DNA of 38,533 bases. Source: an uncultured Dorea sp. GTDB taxonomy: Bacteria; Bacillota_A; Clostridia; Lachnospirales; Lachnospiraceae. The stretch spans positions 20,001-58,533 of the forward strand of contig CAJTRO010000007.1 of NCBI GenBank assembly GCA_910579015.1. Direction: 5' to 3'. The number at the start of each line of letters is the position of its first letter. Within the stretch, counting starts at the first letter, position 1. A program made the translations under genes and the position numbers. Of this stretch, positions 1 through 8,902 are shown in pieces. The notes beneath the pieces are model-generated. The model saw nothing but the letters and a program-made list of their open reading frames with translations, searched no databases and was not told the origin of the DNA.

Positions 1-1
1 T

Positions 2-136
2 TTCATTTTTTATGATCTCTATTTCCTTTTTGCCGGCCTCTGTCCCGCCTCGTTCCAATTCCCGTTCAATCCGTTCTAATAAGGTTAATTGATCAAACAG
101 AGAAATGAGTAATGAGGGTGTAAAGTATTTGTTCGA
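2..136 (-). other. Possible 3' piece or remnant of a minus-strand gene
   Basis: On the minus strand a frame stays open from a TAA at 137-139 down to the left edge, about 45 codons. It has protein-like composition: a hydrophobic start (PSLLISLF) and then a charged helix rich in Glu, Arg and Lys (LLERIERELERGG). No ATG, GTG or TTG start lies in the open stretch, so this is either the truncated remnant of a larger gene or a chance frame. I do not recognise the family. A degraded transposase would fit the look, but there is no motif to support it. No plus-strand gene competes here. Confidence 0.2.
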
Positions 137-153
137 TTATTGCATGTTTTAGG

Positions 154-182
154 TTGGCGGATAAAAGATACGATGTTAATAT
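154..182 (+). promoter_or_regulatory. Weak candidate sigma-A promoter for addBA
   Basis: TTGGCG at 154-159, a 17-bp spacer and TAATAT at 177-182 match the vegetative consensus at 4 of 6 positions in each box. It lies about 50 bp before the addB start. A TATAAT at 184-189 is nearby but has no good upstream partner. No better promoter was seen upstream, and the true one may lie to the left. Confidence 0.3.
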
Positions 183-234
183 ATATAATAAAGAAAAGAT
201 TAGCAAAATCATGCACCGCACAGGAGGAAACAGG

Positions 235-3200
235 ATGTCACTGCAATTCATATTCGGGCCGTCCGGCTCGGGGAAATCATATCATCTTTACCATCATATT
301 ATAGAGGAATCCATCCGTCATCCGGACCGGAACTACATTGTTCTCGTACCTGAGCAGTTCACCATGCAGACGCAGAAGGATTTGGTCAGTATGCATCCCA
401 GACACGGAATTATGAATATTGATATCTTAAGCTTCGGGCGGCTCGCCTGCCGTGTGTTCGAGGAGACCGGCGGGGATATGCTGCCGGTTCTCGATGACGA
501 GGGTAAGAACCTGATCCTGCGTAAGATTGCGGGGGATTATGAGGATGAGCTCTGCGTGCTTAAGGGAAATATGAAGAAGCTTGGATACATCAGCGAGGTC
601 AAATCAGTAATCTCAGAATTTACCCAGTATGATATCGGGGAAGAAGAGCTTGATCAGGTCATGGAATCCATCGGGGAGGATTCAAGGCTCTACTACAAGC
701 TTAAGGATATCCAGGTGTTGTACCGAGGGTTTACGGAATACCTGAGAGAGAAATATATTACAAAGGAAGAGTTATTAGATGTCCTGAGCCGGATGGTGGA
801 GAAGTCAGAGATCCTTAAGAACAGTACGGTTGTCCTGGACGGCTTTACCGGATTCACCCCGGTGCAGAACAGGCTGATCCTTGAGCTTCTGCTCCACTGC
901 CGTAAGCTCATGGTCACGGTGACGATGGATGAGCGGGAGGATCCGTACATATACAGCCACCCGTATCAATTGTTCGCGCTCAGCAAGCACATGACGGCTT
1001 CGCTGGTTAAGCTGGCGAGGGAACATAAGATAGAATTGGAAGAGCCTGTCTGCAAATATACGGATCCGCCGTATCGTTTCAGAGAGAACGCCGCTCTTGC
1101 ATTTCTTGAGAGAAACCTGTTCCGGTATGGGGCGGGTGTGTTCGAGGAAGAGCAGGATTCCATCAGCATTCGTGCGGCAAGGAATCCAAGAGAGGAGGCT
1201 TTATCGGCGGCAGGAGAGATCCGGCGCATGGTACGCCAAGAAGGGCTTCGGTTCCGGGAGATCGGAGTGATTGTCAGCGATATGGAGGTGTACGGGGATT
1301 ACCTGAAACGTGCCTTTGATTTGTACGATATCCCTGTATTCATGGATCATAAGAGAAATATTCTGCTTAATTCCTTCGTGGAGTATATCAGAAGCCTCCT
1401 TAATATGGCCGAACAGAACCTAACCTATGAGAGTGTATTCCGGTTTTTGAGGACGGATCTGGCAGGTTTTACCCGCGACGAGGTGGACGAGCTGGAGAAT
1501 TACGTTCTGGGGCTTGGGATCAAAGGCTATAAGCGGTGGCAGGAAAAATGGGTGCGTCCGTTAAAGGGCATGAAGGCCGAGGATCTGGAACGCCTGAATC
1601 ATCTGCGGACAGCGCTGGTGGAGAAGATCGATCCGCTGATGTTTGTGTTGAAGCAGCGCCAGAAGACGGTGAAGGACATTACGGCAGCGGTGTACGAATT
1701 CATGGTCCAAGAGGATCTACAGGTCCGCTTAAAGAGACAGGAGGAGGAATTTCAGGCGGCGGGAGAGCTGGCGCTTGCGAAGGAGTATGCGCAGGTATAC
1801 CGGATCGTCGTGGAATTATTCGACAAGTTCGTAGAGCTTCTGGGAGATGAGAAGACAGGGCTCCTTGAATACTGTAAGCTTCTGGATGCGGGACTTGAGG
1901 AAGCCAGGGTGGGCGTGATCCCGCCGAGCCCCGACCAGGTAGTTGCCGGGGATGTGGAGCGGACCAGGCTTAAGGATATCCGGGCGCTGTTCTTCCTTGG
2001 CGCCAACGATACGTATCTTCCGGGCTCCTTACTGCGCACAGGTCTTCTGTCTGAACGTGACCGGGAGCATTTCCTGAAGGAGAAGCTTGCGCTTGCACCG
2101 GGAGGAAAGGAGAGGGCGTATATCCAGAAATTCTATCTCTACATGAACCTGACGAAGCCGACAAAGAAGCTTATGGTCTACTTTAGCAAGGTGTCGTCAC
2201 AGGGGAAGAGTATCCGGCCGTCGTATCTGATACAGGAGCTTAGACGGATGTATCCGCAGGTCAGCATCCGGGATGAAGAGGAGAAGGAGCTTGTGGAGAG
2301 AGAGCTTACGGAGGAATCGGGGATTGAGTATCTGATCCGCGGCCTGCACGGGACAGGCGGTATGGATACTGTTTTCCTGGAACTGTACAGCTGGTATAAA
2401 CGGGATGAGAAATGGAAAGAGAAGGTGGAGAGCCTGCTTAAGGCCGGGTATTACCGGCGTCCGATGGATGGTCTGACGCAGGAGGCCGCAAGGAGGCTGT
2501 ATGGAGAAGACTTTGAGGACAGTATTACCAGGATGGAGCGTTTCTCGGTCTGTGCGTTTGCGCATTTTCTCGCCTACGGGCTGAATCTTAAGGAGAGGCA
2601 GCAGTATGAATTTCAGGCGCTGGATCTTGGAAATATATGCCACAGCGCACTGGAACGGTATTCGAAGAAGATAGCGGCAAAAGGGTGCGGCTGGACAGAG
2701 ATTTCAGAGGAAGAGGGACGCCGGTATATAGAGGAAAGTGTGGAAGAGGCGGTTACGGACTACGGAAGTCCGGTGCTCTACAGTTCCGCGCGTGATGAGT
2801 ATATGATCGTCCGTATGAAGCGGATGCTTGGCCGGACGGTCTGGGCGCTGACCATGCAGCTTAAGGCGGGAGATTTCCGTCCGTCGGCATTTGAACTGCG
2901 GTTCGCCAACGGCAAGATCGACCGAGTTGATACCTGCCGGGAGGAGGAAAAGGTCTATGTGAAGATCGTCGATTATAAGACGGGAAGAAAGGCATTTGAT
3001 ATCGTGTCTCTTTACCATGGTCTCGAGCTTCAGCTGATGGTCTATATGGATGCGGCCATCCGGCTTGAGAAGGCCGAAAATCCCGGAAAAGAGATTGTTC
3101 CGGCGGGTGTGTTCTATTACCGCATCCAGGATCCTTTGGTGGATAAGAGCAAGACGGGGGAAGAGGAAGAACTGCTCCTTAAGGAACTTAAGCCGGACGG

Positions 3201-3582
3201 GATCATCAATCTGAAAGATGAGGTCCTGGAGCATCTGGATCACACAAAGAGCGGGGAATCACTGGCCGTTCCTGTCAGATATAATAAGAACGGAAGCCTT
3301 GCGAAGGGCTCTAAGGCCGTGACAGAGGAAGAATTTCAGCTGATGATGCGCCATGCGGCAAGGAAGGTGGAAGAAGCCCATTTAAAGATTCTGGAAGGGC
3401 GGACAGAAGCCGTTCCTTACAGAAAAGGTCAGGAGACCGGCTGTGACTACTGCCGTTACCGGCATGTCTGCGGGTTCGATGTGAAGATTCCGGGTTATGG
3501 TTACCGCGAGATTGGAAAGATGAGCCGGGAAGAGGCGCTGGCCGCGATGGCGGCCCGGGACGGCGGAAAGGAAGGTGCATAA
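235..3582 (+). CDS. addB: AddAB helicase-nuclease, subunit AddB
   Basis: This is the AddB subunit of the helicase-exonuclease that resects double-strand breaks for RecA, the Firmicute counterpart of RecBCD. The 1115-residue length is usual for AddB. A P-loop GPSGSGKS is at residues 8-15. The C-terminal nuclease has the DYK motif at about 913-915. Four cysteines fit the AddB iron-sulfur cluster: C773 and then C1070, C1073 and C1079, the C-X2-C-X5-C spacing known from Bacillus AddB. The open frame runs upstream to a TTG at 154, but ATG 235 has AGGAGG at 222-227 and starts directly at the conserved MSLQFIFGPSG, so 235 is chosen. addA follows after 3 bp, implying translational coupling. Confidence 0.97.
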   Translation: MSLQFIFGPSGSGKSYHLYHHIIEESIRHPDRNYIVLVPEQFTMQTQKDLVSMHPRHGIMNIDILSFGRLACRVFEETGGDMLPVLDDEGKNLILRKIAGDYEDELCVLKGNMKKLGYISEVKSVISEFTQYDIGEEELDQVMESIGEDSRLYYKLKDIQVLYRGFTEYLREKYITKEELLDVLSRMVEKSEILKNSTVVLDGFTGFTPVQNRLILELLLHCRKLMVTVTMDEREDPYIYSHPYQLFALSKHMTASLVKLAREHKIELEEPVCKYTDPPYRFRENAALAFLERNLFRYGAGVFEEEQDSISIRAARNPREEALSAAGEIRRMVRQEGLRFREIGVIVSDMEVYGDYLKRAFDLYDIPVFMDHKRNILLNSFVEYIRSLLNMAEQNLTYESVFRFLRTDLAGFTRDEVDELENYVLGLGIKGYKRWQEKWVRPLKGMKAEDLERLNHLRTALVEKIDPLMFVLKQRQKTVKDITAAVYEFMVQEDLQVRLKRQEEEFQAAGELALAKEYAQVYRIVVELFDKFVELLGDEKTGLLEYCKLLDAGLEEARVGVIPPSPDQVVAGDVERTRLKDIRALFFLGANDTYLPGSLLRTGLLSERDREHFLKEKLALAPGGKERAYIQKFYLYMNLTKPTKKLMVYFSKVSSQGKSIRPSYLIQELRRMYPQVSIRDEEEKELVERELTEESGIEYLIRGLHGTGGMDTVFLELYSWYKRDEKWKEKVESLLKAGYYRRPMDGLTQEAARRLYGEDFEDSITRMERFSVCAFAHFLAYGLNLKERQQYEFQALDLGNICHSALERYSKKIAAKGCGWTEISEEEGRRYIEESVEEAVTDYGSPVLYSSARDEYMIVRMKRMLGRTVWALTMQLKAGDFRPSAFELRFANGKIDRVDTCREEEKVYVKIVDYKTGRKAFDIVSLYHGLELQLMVYMDAAIRLEKAENPGKEIVPAGVFYYRIQDPLVDKSKTGEEEELLLKELKPDGIINLKDEVLEHLDHTKSGESLAVPVRYNKNGSLAKGSKAVTEEEFQLMMRHAARKVEEAHLKILEGRTEAVPYRKGQETGCDYCRYRHVCGFDVKIPGYGYREIGKMSREEALAAMAARDGGKEGA

Positions 3583-3585
3583 GAG

Positions 3586-6500
3586 ATGGGCATGACATGG
3601 ACAAAAGAACAACAGCAGGTCATAGACTTAAGAGACCGGAATATCCTGGTGTCGGCGGCGGCAGGCTCCGGCAAGACGGCGGTCCTGGTAGAGCGTATCA
3701 TCTCGATGCTGACCTCGGATACGGCTCCGGTGGATGTGGACCGTCTGCTTATTGTGACATTTACAGAGGCGGCGGCGGCAGAGATGAAGGAGCGTATCCG
3801 CGGCGCGATAGAGAAGAAGCTGGACGAATGCCCGGATAACGAGCATCTGAAACAGCAGGCAACCCTGATCCACAACGCGCAGATTACGACGATCCACAGC
3901 TTCTGCCTGTCTGTGATCAAGGATCATTTCCACGCGATCGACATCGATCCGGGATTCCGGACCGGAGAAGAAGGGGAATTAAGGCTTCTTATGCAGGATG
4001 TGGCCGGCGAGGTCCTGGAGGAGAGATACCGTCAGGGAAGCAAGAGATTTCTCGATTTTACGCTGGCGTATGGAAACGGGAAGAATGACAAGAAGATAGA
4101 AGAGCTGATTCTTAAGATTTACGAATTCTCGCGGAGCTATCCGGATGCCGGGGAGTGGATAGACAGATGTGTGGATGCATACCGGATGGATAGTATAGAA
4201 GAACTGGAAGACAGCGAGCCGGTCCGTCTGATCATGAAGAATACGGCAAGTTATCTTAAAGAGGCAAAGTCCCTGCTGGATATGGGAATCTCCATCTGCC
4301 AGGAGGCGGACGGACCTGCGGTCTACGAGACGACGCTTCTGAGTGATCTTGCGGTGGTGGAGAGGCTCTCATCCATCGACAGCTTTACAAAGATGACAAG
4401 GGCGGCGTCAGAGGCCGGCTGGGTACGGCTTGCCGCAAACCGGGATAAGACGGTATCGGAGGAGAAGGTGGCGCAGGTCAAGGCGATCCGGGATGAGGTC
4501 AAAGGAATTGTCAAGGATCTGACAGAACAGTATTTTTTCCAGGACGCAGAAGAGATGCTCGAAGACATAAAAGTCTGTCAGCCTGCGATGGAGGAGCTGG
4601 CAGAGCTGGTGCAGGAGTTCGCAAAAAGATTTGAGGAGAAGAAGCGCGCCCAGAATATGATAGATTTTTCCGATATGGAGCAGTATGCACTCAGGATCCT
4701 GACAAAGAAGACCGAGGACGGGAAAGGATTTGAGCCGTCTGCCGCGGCCAGGGAATACCAGGAGCAGTACAAAGAGATCATGATAGACGAGTATCAGGAC
4801 AGCAATCTGATTCAGGAGGCGATTCTTACCAGTATCTCAACGGTATCGACAGGTCGGTACAATATCTTTATGGTAGGGGATGTGAAGCAGAGCATCTATC
4901 GCTTTCGGTTGTCAAGGCCGGAGCTTTTCATGGAGAAGTTTCATACATATTCTCTGGCGGGCGGGGTGGACGCGTCAGATTGCGCTGCGAAGACAGACGA
5001 AGGAGAAAAGGACGGATGTAAGAAGCAGAGGATCGACCTGCATAAGAATTTCCGAAGCAGGCGGGAGGTCTTAGACAGCGTGAATTATATCTTCCGGCAG
5101 ATCATGACCAGGGAGCTTGGCGGGATCACCTATGATGACCAGGCGGCGCTGTATGTGGGAGCGGATTATAAGGACGGTGAGAATATGCAGACGGAAGTCC
5201 TTATCATCGACAGCAATCTCGGGGAATTGGAGGAGGCGTATGCAGAAGAAGACGGAACGAAGAATCCGGTGAAAATGAGCGGCCGCGAGCTTGAGGCGAG
5301 GGCGGTTGCCGGGCAGATCCGTAAGCTTAAAGAGGAGCAACGGGTAATCGATAAGCAGACCGGAGAATTCCGGCCGGTCCGGTATTCTGACATTGTGATC
5401 CTGATAAGAAGCGTGAAGGGATTTGCGGACGTTTTCACGGAGGTTCTGAACCGGGAAGGGATCCCGGCTTATGCGGGGACAAGAGAAGGCTATTTCGCGG
5501 CTCAGGAGATCGGGGTGCTCCTTGATTATCTGAGGGTGCTTGACAACCGCAGGCAGGATATACCGATGGCGGCGGTCCTTGCTTCCTCTTTTGGGGGACT
5601 GACGGAGGAAGAACTGGCTGTGATCAAAGCGGAATATAAGGATCAGCCGTTTTATGAAGCGGTGATCAGCTATTGTGACGGCGGGGCAGATCAGAGGATT
5701 TCACAGAAGCTTGGGAAATGTCTGGGGCAGATAGAGGAATTCCGAAGGATTGTTCCATATACGCCGATCCATGAATTACTGTGGCGGATCCTCAGGGAGA
5801 CAGGATATGGGGACTATGTATCGGCCATGCCCGGAGGCGTACAGAGAAAGGCGAACATCGACATGCTGGTGGAGAAGGCCCGGGTATTTGAGTCTACCAG
5901 TTATAAAGGTCTCTTTCATTTTGTGCGTTATATCGAAGAGCTTCAGAAGTATGACGTGGATTATGGGGAGGCAAGTATTGAGGATGAACAGTCGGATACC
6001 GTGCGTGTGATGACGATCCATAAGAGTAAGGGGCTGGAATTCCCGATTGTGATCGCGGCCGGGATGGGAAAGCGTTTTAATATGCAGGATGCCAGAAGCA
6101 GCGTGATCCTGCATTCGAGGATGGGCGTCGGTCTTGATGCCGTGGATATCGAGAGGAGAACGAAGAGTCCGAGTATTATCAAGAAGGCGATGCAGAAGGA
6201 AGAGGCTCTTGACAGTCTGGGGGAAGAACTGCGCGTGTTGTATGTTGCGTTTACCCGTGCAAAGGAGAAGCTGATCATCACCGGGATACTTCCGGATCCA
6301 CAGAAGAAATGGTCCGGCTGTGAGAGGATAAAGGCGCAGAAGGAGGAAGCGTTGTCTTTTGGACGGCTCAGTAAGGCCGTGACTTACTGGGACTTTATAC
6401 TTCCGGCTCTGGCAAGGGTGACAGAGGAGGTGCCGATCACCGGCAGGGTGCTGACATTTGAAGATATTGTCAGGGAAGAGGTGGAGGAAGAAACTGCGGG

Positions 6501-7284
6501 ACGGCTAAGCAAAGCTGTGCTGGAGCAGTGGGATACGCAGGCAGTCTATGAACCCGGGCTCAGGGAGGTCTTAGAGGAGCAGTTCTCTTACCGTTATCCT
6601 TTCGACTTCAGCAGGCAGCAGAAGCTTAAGTTTACGGTATCCGAGCTTAAGAAGCGGATCTATCAGACAGAAGCCTTTGGCGGGGAGACAGAGGAGAACG
6701 GGGAGATGTCCTATGAGGAGCCGGATGTGGTTCCGCTGATCCCAAGATTTCTTCAGAAGGATGTGGAGCTGACCGGAGCCTCCAGGGGTACGGCGTACCA
6801 CAGGCTGATGGAGCTTCTGGATTTCGCAGAGAAATATGACGGGGAAATGCTCGGCGCCCTTCTGGATGGATTTGTGAAGGAGGGGAAGATAAGCCGGGAT
6901 ATGGCGGAATGTATCCGCACGGAGGATATCCTTAAGTTTCTTAACAGCCCGGCGGGACAGAGAATGTCGAAGGCGGCTGCGGGACAGAGATTATGGAAGG
7001 AACAGCCCTTCGTCCTTGGTGTGGAGGCGAAGGAGATATATCCAGGCGCAAAGGATGGGGAGCAGATTCTTGTACAGGGGATCATAGATGTGTACTTTGA
7101 AGAAGCGGACGGCCTTGTCGTGCTGGATTACAAGACGGACAGGATTTTTCACACAGAGGAGCTTGCACAGAAGTATCATGCCCAGCTGGATTATTATGCG
7201 AAGGCGTTAGAGCAGATGACGCAGAAGAAAGTGAAGGAGAAGATCATCTATTCATTTACGCTTCAGACGGCGGTTACTGTGTAA
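3586..7284 (+). CDS. addA: AddAB helicase-nuclease, subunit AddA
   Basis: This is the UvrD/Rep-like SF1 helicase subunit of AddAB, carrying the motor and a second nuclease domain. The 1232 residues match the family. Walker A AAAGSGKT is at 24-31. Motif II, IDEYQDSN, is near 400-407 and confirms the helicase core. HKSKGLEFP and LYVAFTRAKEKL are the late helicase motifs. The C-terminal RecB-type nuclease has GIIDVYF followed by D1181-Y1182-K1183. The ATG at 3586 lies about 11 bp after a GGAAAGGAAGG stretch at the end of addB; an in-frame ATG at 3592 is the alternative. The TAA stop falls inside a 36-bp direct repeat whose second copy is 72 bp downstream. Confidence 0.97.
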   Translation: MGMTWTKEQQQVIDLRDRNILVSAAAGSGKTAVLVERIISMLTSDTAPVDVDRLLIVTFTEAAAAEMKERIRGAIEKKLDECPDNEHLKQQATLIHNAQITTIHSFCLSVIKDHFHAIDIDPGFRTGEEGELRLLMQDVAGEVLEERYRQGSKRFLDFTLAYGNGKNDKKIEELILKIYEFSRSYPDAGEWIDRCVDAYRMDSIEELEDSEPVRLIMKNTASYLKEAKSLLDMGISICQEADGPAVYETTLLSDLAVVERLSSIDSFTKMTRAASEAGWVRLAANRDKTVSEEKVAQVKAIRDEVKGIVKDLTEQYFFQDAEEMLEDIKVCQPAMEELAELVQEFAKRFEEKKRAQNMIDFSDMEQYALRILTKKTEDGKGFEPSAAAREYQEQYKEIMIDEYQDSNLIQEAILTSISTVSTGRYNIFMVGDVKQSIYRFRLSRPELFMEKFHTYSLAGGVDASDCAAKTDEGEKDGCKKQRIDLHKNFRSRREVLDSVNYIFRQIMTRELGGITYDDQAALYVGADYKDGENMQTEVLIIDSNLGELEEAYAEEDGTKNPVKMSGRELEARAVAGQIRKLKEEQRVIDKQTGEFRPVRYSDIVILIRSVKGFADVFTEVLNREGIPAYAGTREGYFAAQEIGVLLDYLRVLDNRRQDIPMAAVLASSFGGLTEEELAVIKAEYKDQPFYEAVISYCDGGADQRISQKLGKCLGQIEEFRRIVPYTPIHELLWRILRETGYGDYVSAMPGGVQRKANIDMLVEKARVFESTSYKGLFHFVRYIEELQKYDVDYGEASIEDEQSDTVRVMTIHKSKGLEFPIVIAAGMGKRFNMQDARSSVILHSRMGVGLDAVDIERRTKSPSIIKKAMQKEEALDSLGEELRVLYVAFTRAKEKLIITGILPDPQKKWSGCERIKAQKEEALSFGRLSKAVTYWDFILPALARVTEEVPITGRVLTFEDIVREEVEEETAGRLSKAVLEQWDTQAVYEPGLREVLEEQFSYRYPFDFSRQQKLKFTVSELKKRIYQTEAFGGETEENGEMSYEEPDVVPLIPRFLQKDVELTGASRGTAYHRLMELLDFAEKYDGEMLGALLDGFVKEGKISRDMAECIRTEDILKFLNSPAGQRMSKAAAGQRLWKEQPFVLGVEAKEIYPGAKDGEQILVQGIIDVYFEEADGLVVLDYKTDRIFHTEELAQKYHAQLDYYAKALEQMTQKKVKEKIIYSFTLQTAVTV

Positions 7285-7385
7285 GAAGAGCCGGGGCTTA
7301 CTGCGTTTAAGGAACCGGATGAGGCAGAATGGTCCGGGGACAATGAGTATGTGTAAGAAGAGCCGGGGCTTACTGCGTTTAAGGA
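7278..7385 (+). repeat. 36-bp perfect direct repeat spanning the addA stop codon
   Basis: Positions 7278-7313 and 7350-7385 are identical over 36 bp and offset by 72 bp. The first copy contains the last codons and TAA stop of addA; the second lies just before the next gene. Sequence after each copy also looks distantly alike (GATGAGGCAGAATGG against GATGACAGGAAGATGG), as if a 72-bp unit had been duplicated and then diverged. Confidence 0.9.
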
Positions 7386-7402
7386 CAGGAGATGACAGGA
7401 AG

Positions 7403-7675
7403 ATGGGGATAGAAATGATAATACCGGTGTATCTGATCGTGCTCAATATACTGGGCTTTGCGCTGTTCGGATATGACAAGCGGTGCGCGGTACTGCACAG
7501 GTGGAGGGTGCCGGAGAAGACGCTTTTTATGGCGGCGGTTCTTGGCGGGAGCGTCGGGGCTTATGCGGGGATGCAGGTATTCCGGCATAAGACCAGGCAC
7601 TGGAAATTCCGGATCGGGATACCGGCGGTTGCGGCAATACAATGTGCGCTGGCATATAGAGTGCTGGTCCGTTAA
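7403..7675 (+). CDS. DUF1294 family small membrane protein
   Basis: This is a 90-residue protein of the DUF1294 type: an N-terminal membrane helix (IPVYLIVLNILGFALFGYD), then the family-typical DKR and the block RVPEKTLFMAAVLGGSVGAY, a basic stretch HKTRHWKF and a last hydrophobic helix. Function is unknown; such proteins are predicted inner-membrane proteins. The frame is open from 7319, but that start sits inside the repeat region and lacks a ribosome site. ATG 7403 follows a close AGGA, and ATG 7415 follows GGGG by 6 bp, so the exact start is uncertain by 4 codons. It is followed by a strong terminator and is probably the last gene of the addBA transcript. Confidence 0.85.
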   Translation: MGIEMIIPVYLIVLNILGFALFGYDKRCAVLHRWRVPEKTLFMAAVLGGSVGAYAGMQVFRHKTRHWKFRIGIPAVAAIQCALAYRVLVR

Positions 7676-7698
7676 TTGTATTTCTCAGATCACTATAG

Positions 7699-7747
7699 AA
7701 ATTCAGGAAGGCATGTTGCAGGGAAATATGTCTTCCTGAATTTTTTT
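7699..7747 (+). terminator. Strong intrinsic terminator after DUF1294
   Basis: A 16-bp stem (7699-7714 with 7728-7743, one G-U pair) around a 13-nt loop is followed by a run of seven T. It closes the addB-addA-DUF1294 transcript. The 3' arm itself begins the T run. Confidence 0.92.
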
Positions 7748-7758
7748 AATAATATAGG

Positions 7759-7787
7759 TTGACAAATCATATTATATAACATATAAT
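7759..7787 (+). promoter_or_regulatory. Consensus sigma-A promoter of the PadR operon
   Basis: TTGACA at 7759-7764, a 17-bp spacer and TATAAT at 7782-7787 are both perfect consensus hexamers. A promoter this strong usually needs a repressor; a perfect palindrome covers its -10 box (see 7768-7790). Confidence 0.92.
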
Positions 7788-7790
7788 ATG
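7768..7790. promoter_or_regulatory. Palindromic operator candidate over the -10 box
   Basis: CATATTATAT, 3 bp (AAC), then ATATAATATG form a perfect 10-bp inverted repeat spanning the spacer and -10 box. PadR dimers bind AT-rich palindromes at their own promoters, so autorepression by the next gene is the natural reading (inference). Confidence 0.7.
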
Positions 7791-7798
7791 AGCATGGA

Positions 7799-7825
7799 AA
7801 TAATATTACATTAACTAATATTATT
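7799..7825. promoter_or_regulatory. Second inverted repeat, between promoter and padR
   Basis: AATAATATT (7799-7807) and AATATTATT (7817-7825) are a perfect 9-bp inverted repeat with a 9-bp spacer just past the expected transcription start. It may be a second PadR operator or an AT-rich leader stem. Confidence 0.45.
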
Positions 7826-7850
7826 ATATTACATGCAAAGGAGTGAGAAC

Positions 7851-8174
7851 ATGGTATTTAACACCGGAGCAGCTCTCCTTGATGCTATCGTACTGGCAGT
7901 CGTATCCCGGGAGAGAGAAGGAACCTACGGATACAAGATCACACAGGATGTCAGGAAGACGATCGAAGTATCAGAATCTACATTATACCCTGTGCTGCGC
8001 AGGCTCCAGAAGGATGAATGCCTGGAAGTATATGACAGGCAGATCGACGGGCGGAACCGCAGATATTACAAGGTTACGGTGAAGGGTACGGCTCAGCTTG
8101 GTCTGTACCGCACGGAGTGGAAGAATTATTCGATCAAGATCAACGAATTATTTGAGGGAGGGATGTCTGTATGA
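7851..8174 (+). CDS. PadR family transcriptional regulator
   Basis: This 107-residue winged-helix regulator carries the PadR signature: LLDAIVLAVVSREREGTYGYKI, then ESTLYPVLRRLQKDECLE for the recognition region and a wing with RRYYKVT. It probably represses its own operon. The frame is open from 7833, but ATG 7851 has AAAGGAG at 7837-7843 with 7-bp spacing and begins at the usual PadR N-terminus. The stop overlaps the next start by 4 bp (ATGA), so DUF1700 is translationally coupled. PadR-DUF1700-DUF4097 cassettes are a known Firmicute arrangement linked to envelope stress. Confidence 0.95.
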   Translation: MVFNTGAALLDAIVLAVVSREREGTYGYKITQDVRKTIEVSESTLYPVLRRLQKDECLEVYDRQIDGRNRRYYKVTVKGTAQLGLYRTEWKNYSIKINELFEGGMSV

Positions 8175-8902
8175 ACCGCATAGAATTTATGACAGAGCTG
8201 GCAGCATTGTTACAAGATGTTCCGGAAGAGGAACGAAGAGACGCGATGAAGTTTTACAATGACTATTTTGATGACGCCGGAGAAGAGAATGAACAGCAGG
8301 TGATTGCTGAGCTTGAGAATCCTGCGAAGGTGGCCGCGACCATCAAGGAGGATCTTGGGAGCGCCTCAAGAGAGCAGGGCGAATACACAGAGAAGGGATT
8401 TAGAGATTCCAGATTCGAGAATAAGGAGATGCCGGCCGGAAGAGACTATCAGGGAAGAGACTATCAGGGAAGAGACTATCAGGGAACAGGATACGAAAGT
8501 TACGGTGAACAGACACCGCCAAAGACGAACAACGCTCTGAAGATTTTTCTGATCATTCTTCTTGTGATCTTCGGGGCTCCGGTCATTATACCACTTGCCG
8601 TTGCTGTTATCGCGGTGCTTGCCGCGTGCGGAGTCTCACTGCTTGCCCTTTTTCTGTCACTGATTGTTGCATCTGCGGCGGTTGTATTTGCAGGCGTGTG
8701 TGTCTTTATTGCAGGCGTGTTGAGCCTGATCCCTGAGATTGCCGTCGGTCTGGCGTTGATCGGAACGGGGCTGATACTTACGGCGATCGGTGTTGTGGCG
8801 ACAGTGGCAAGCACAAGGTTATGTCTCATTGTCCTGCCGGGAATCTGCCGGGGATTTATATGGATCTTAAGATGGCCGTTTCAGAGAAGGGTGGTGGCTT
8901 AG
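8171..8902 (+). CDS. DUF1700 (HAAS-type) membrane protein
   Basis: This 243-residue protein opens with a DUF1700/HAAS domain (residues 1-60, MNRIEFMTELAALLQDVPEE and then FYNDYFDDAGE), the alpha-helical module found next to PadR regulators. A polar linker follows with three exact copies of GRDYQ. After it come three or four hydrophobic segments rich in Ala, Val and Ile (about residues 122-220) and a basic C-terminus. HAAS domains are thought to help anti-sigma-like or PadR-linked membrane sensing; the specific role here is unknown. It overlaps padR by 4 bp and abuts the next gene with no gap. Confidence 0.9.
   Translation: MNRIEFMTELAALLQDVPEEERRDAMKFYNDYFDDAGEENEQQVIAELENPAKVAATIKEDLGSASREQGEYTEKGFRDSRFENKEMPAGRDYQGRDYQGRDYQGTGYESYGEQTPPKTNNALKIFLIILLVIFGAPVIIPLAVAVIAVLAACGVSLLALFLSLIVASAAVVFAGVCVFIAGVLSLIPEIAVGLALIGTGLILTAIGVVATVASTRLCLIVLPGICRGFIWILRWPFQRRVVA
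8439..8483 (+). repeat. 15-bp tandem repeat, three perfect copies, inside DUF1700
   Basis: GAAGAGACTATCAGG is repeated head-to-tail at 8439-8453, 8454-8468 and 8469-8483, encoding three repeats of a five-residue unit in the linker between the HAAS domain and the membrane segments. Copy number changes stay in frame, so linker length could vary between strains. Confidence 0.93.

Noticed and set aside
154..234. Longer AddB start at TTG 154
   Set aside because: No ribosome site there, and ATG 235 has AGGAGG and the conserved N-terminus.
7319..7402. Upstream start for the DUF1294 gene
   Set aside because: That stretch is the repeat region, lacks a ribosome site and is not part of the family.
8441..8483. 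CRISPR-like short repeats
   Set aside because: Contiguous tandem copies inside a coding region without spacers.
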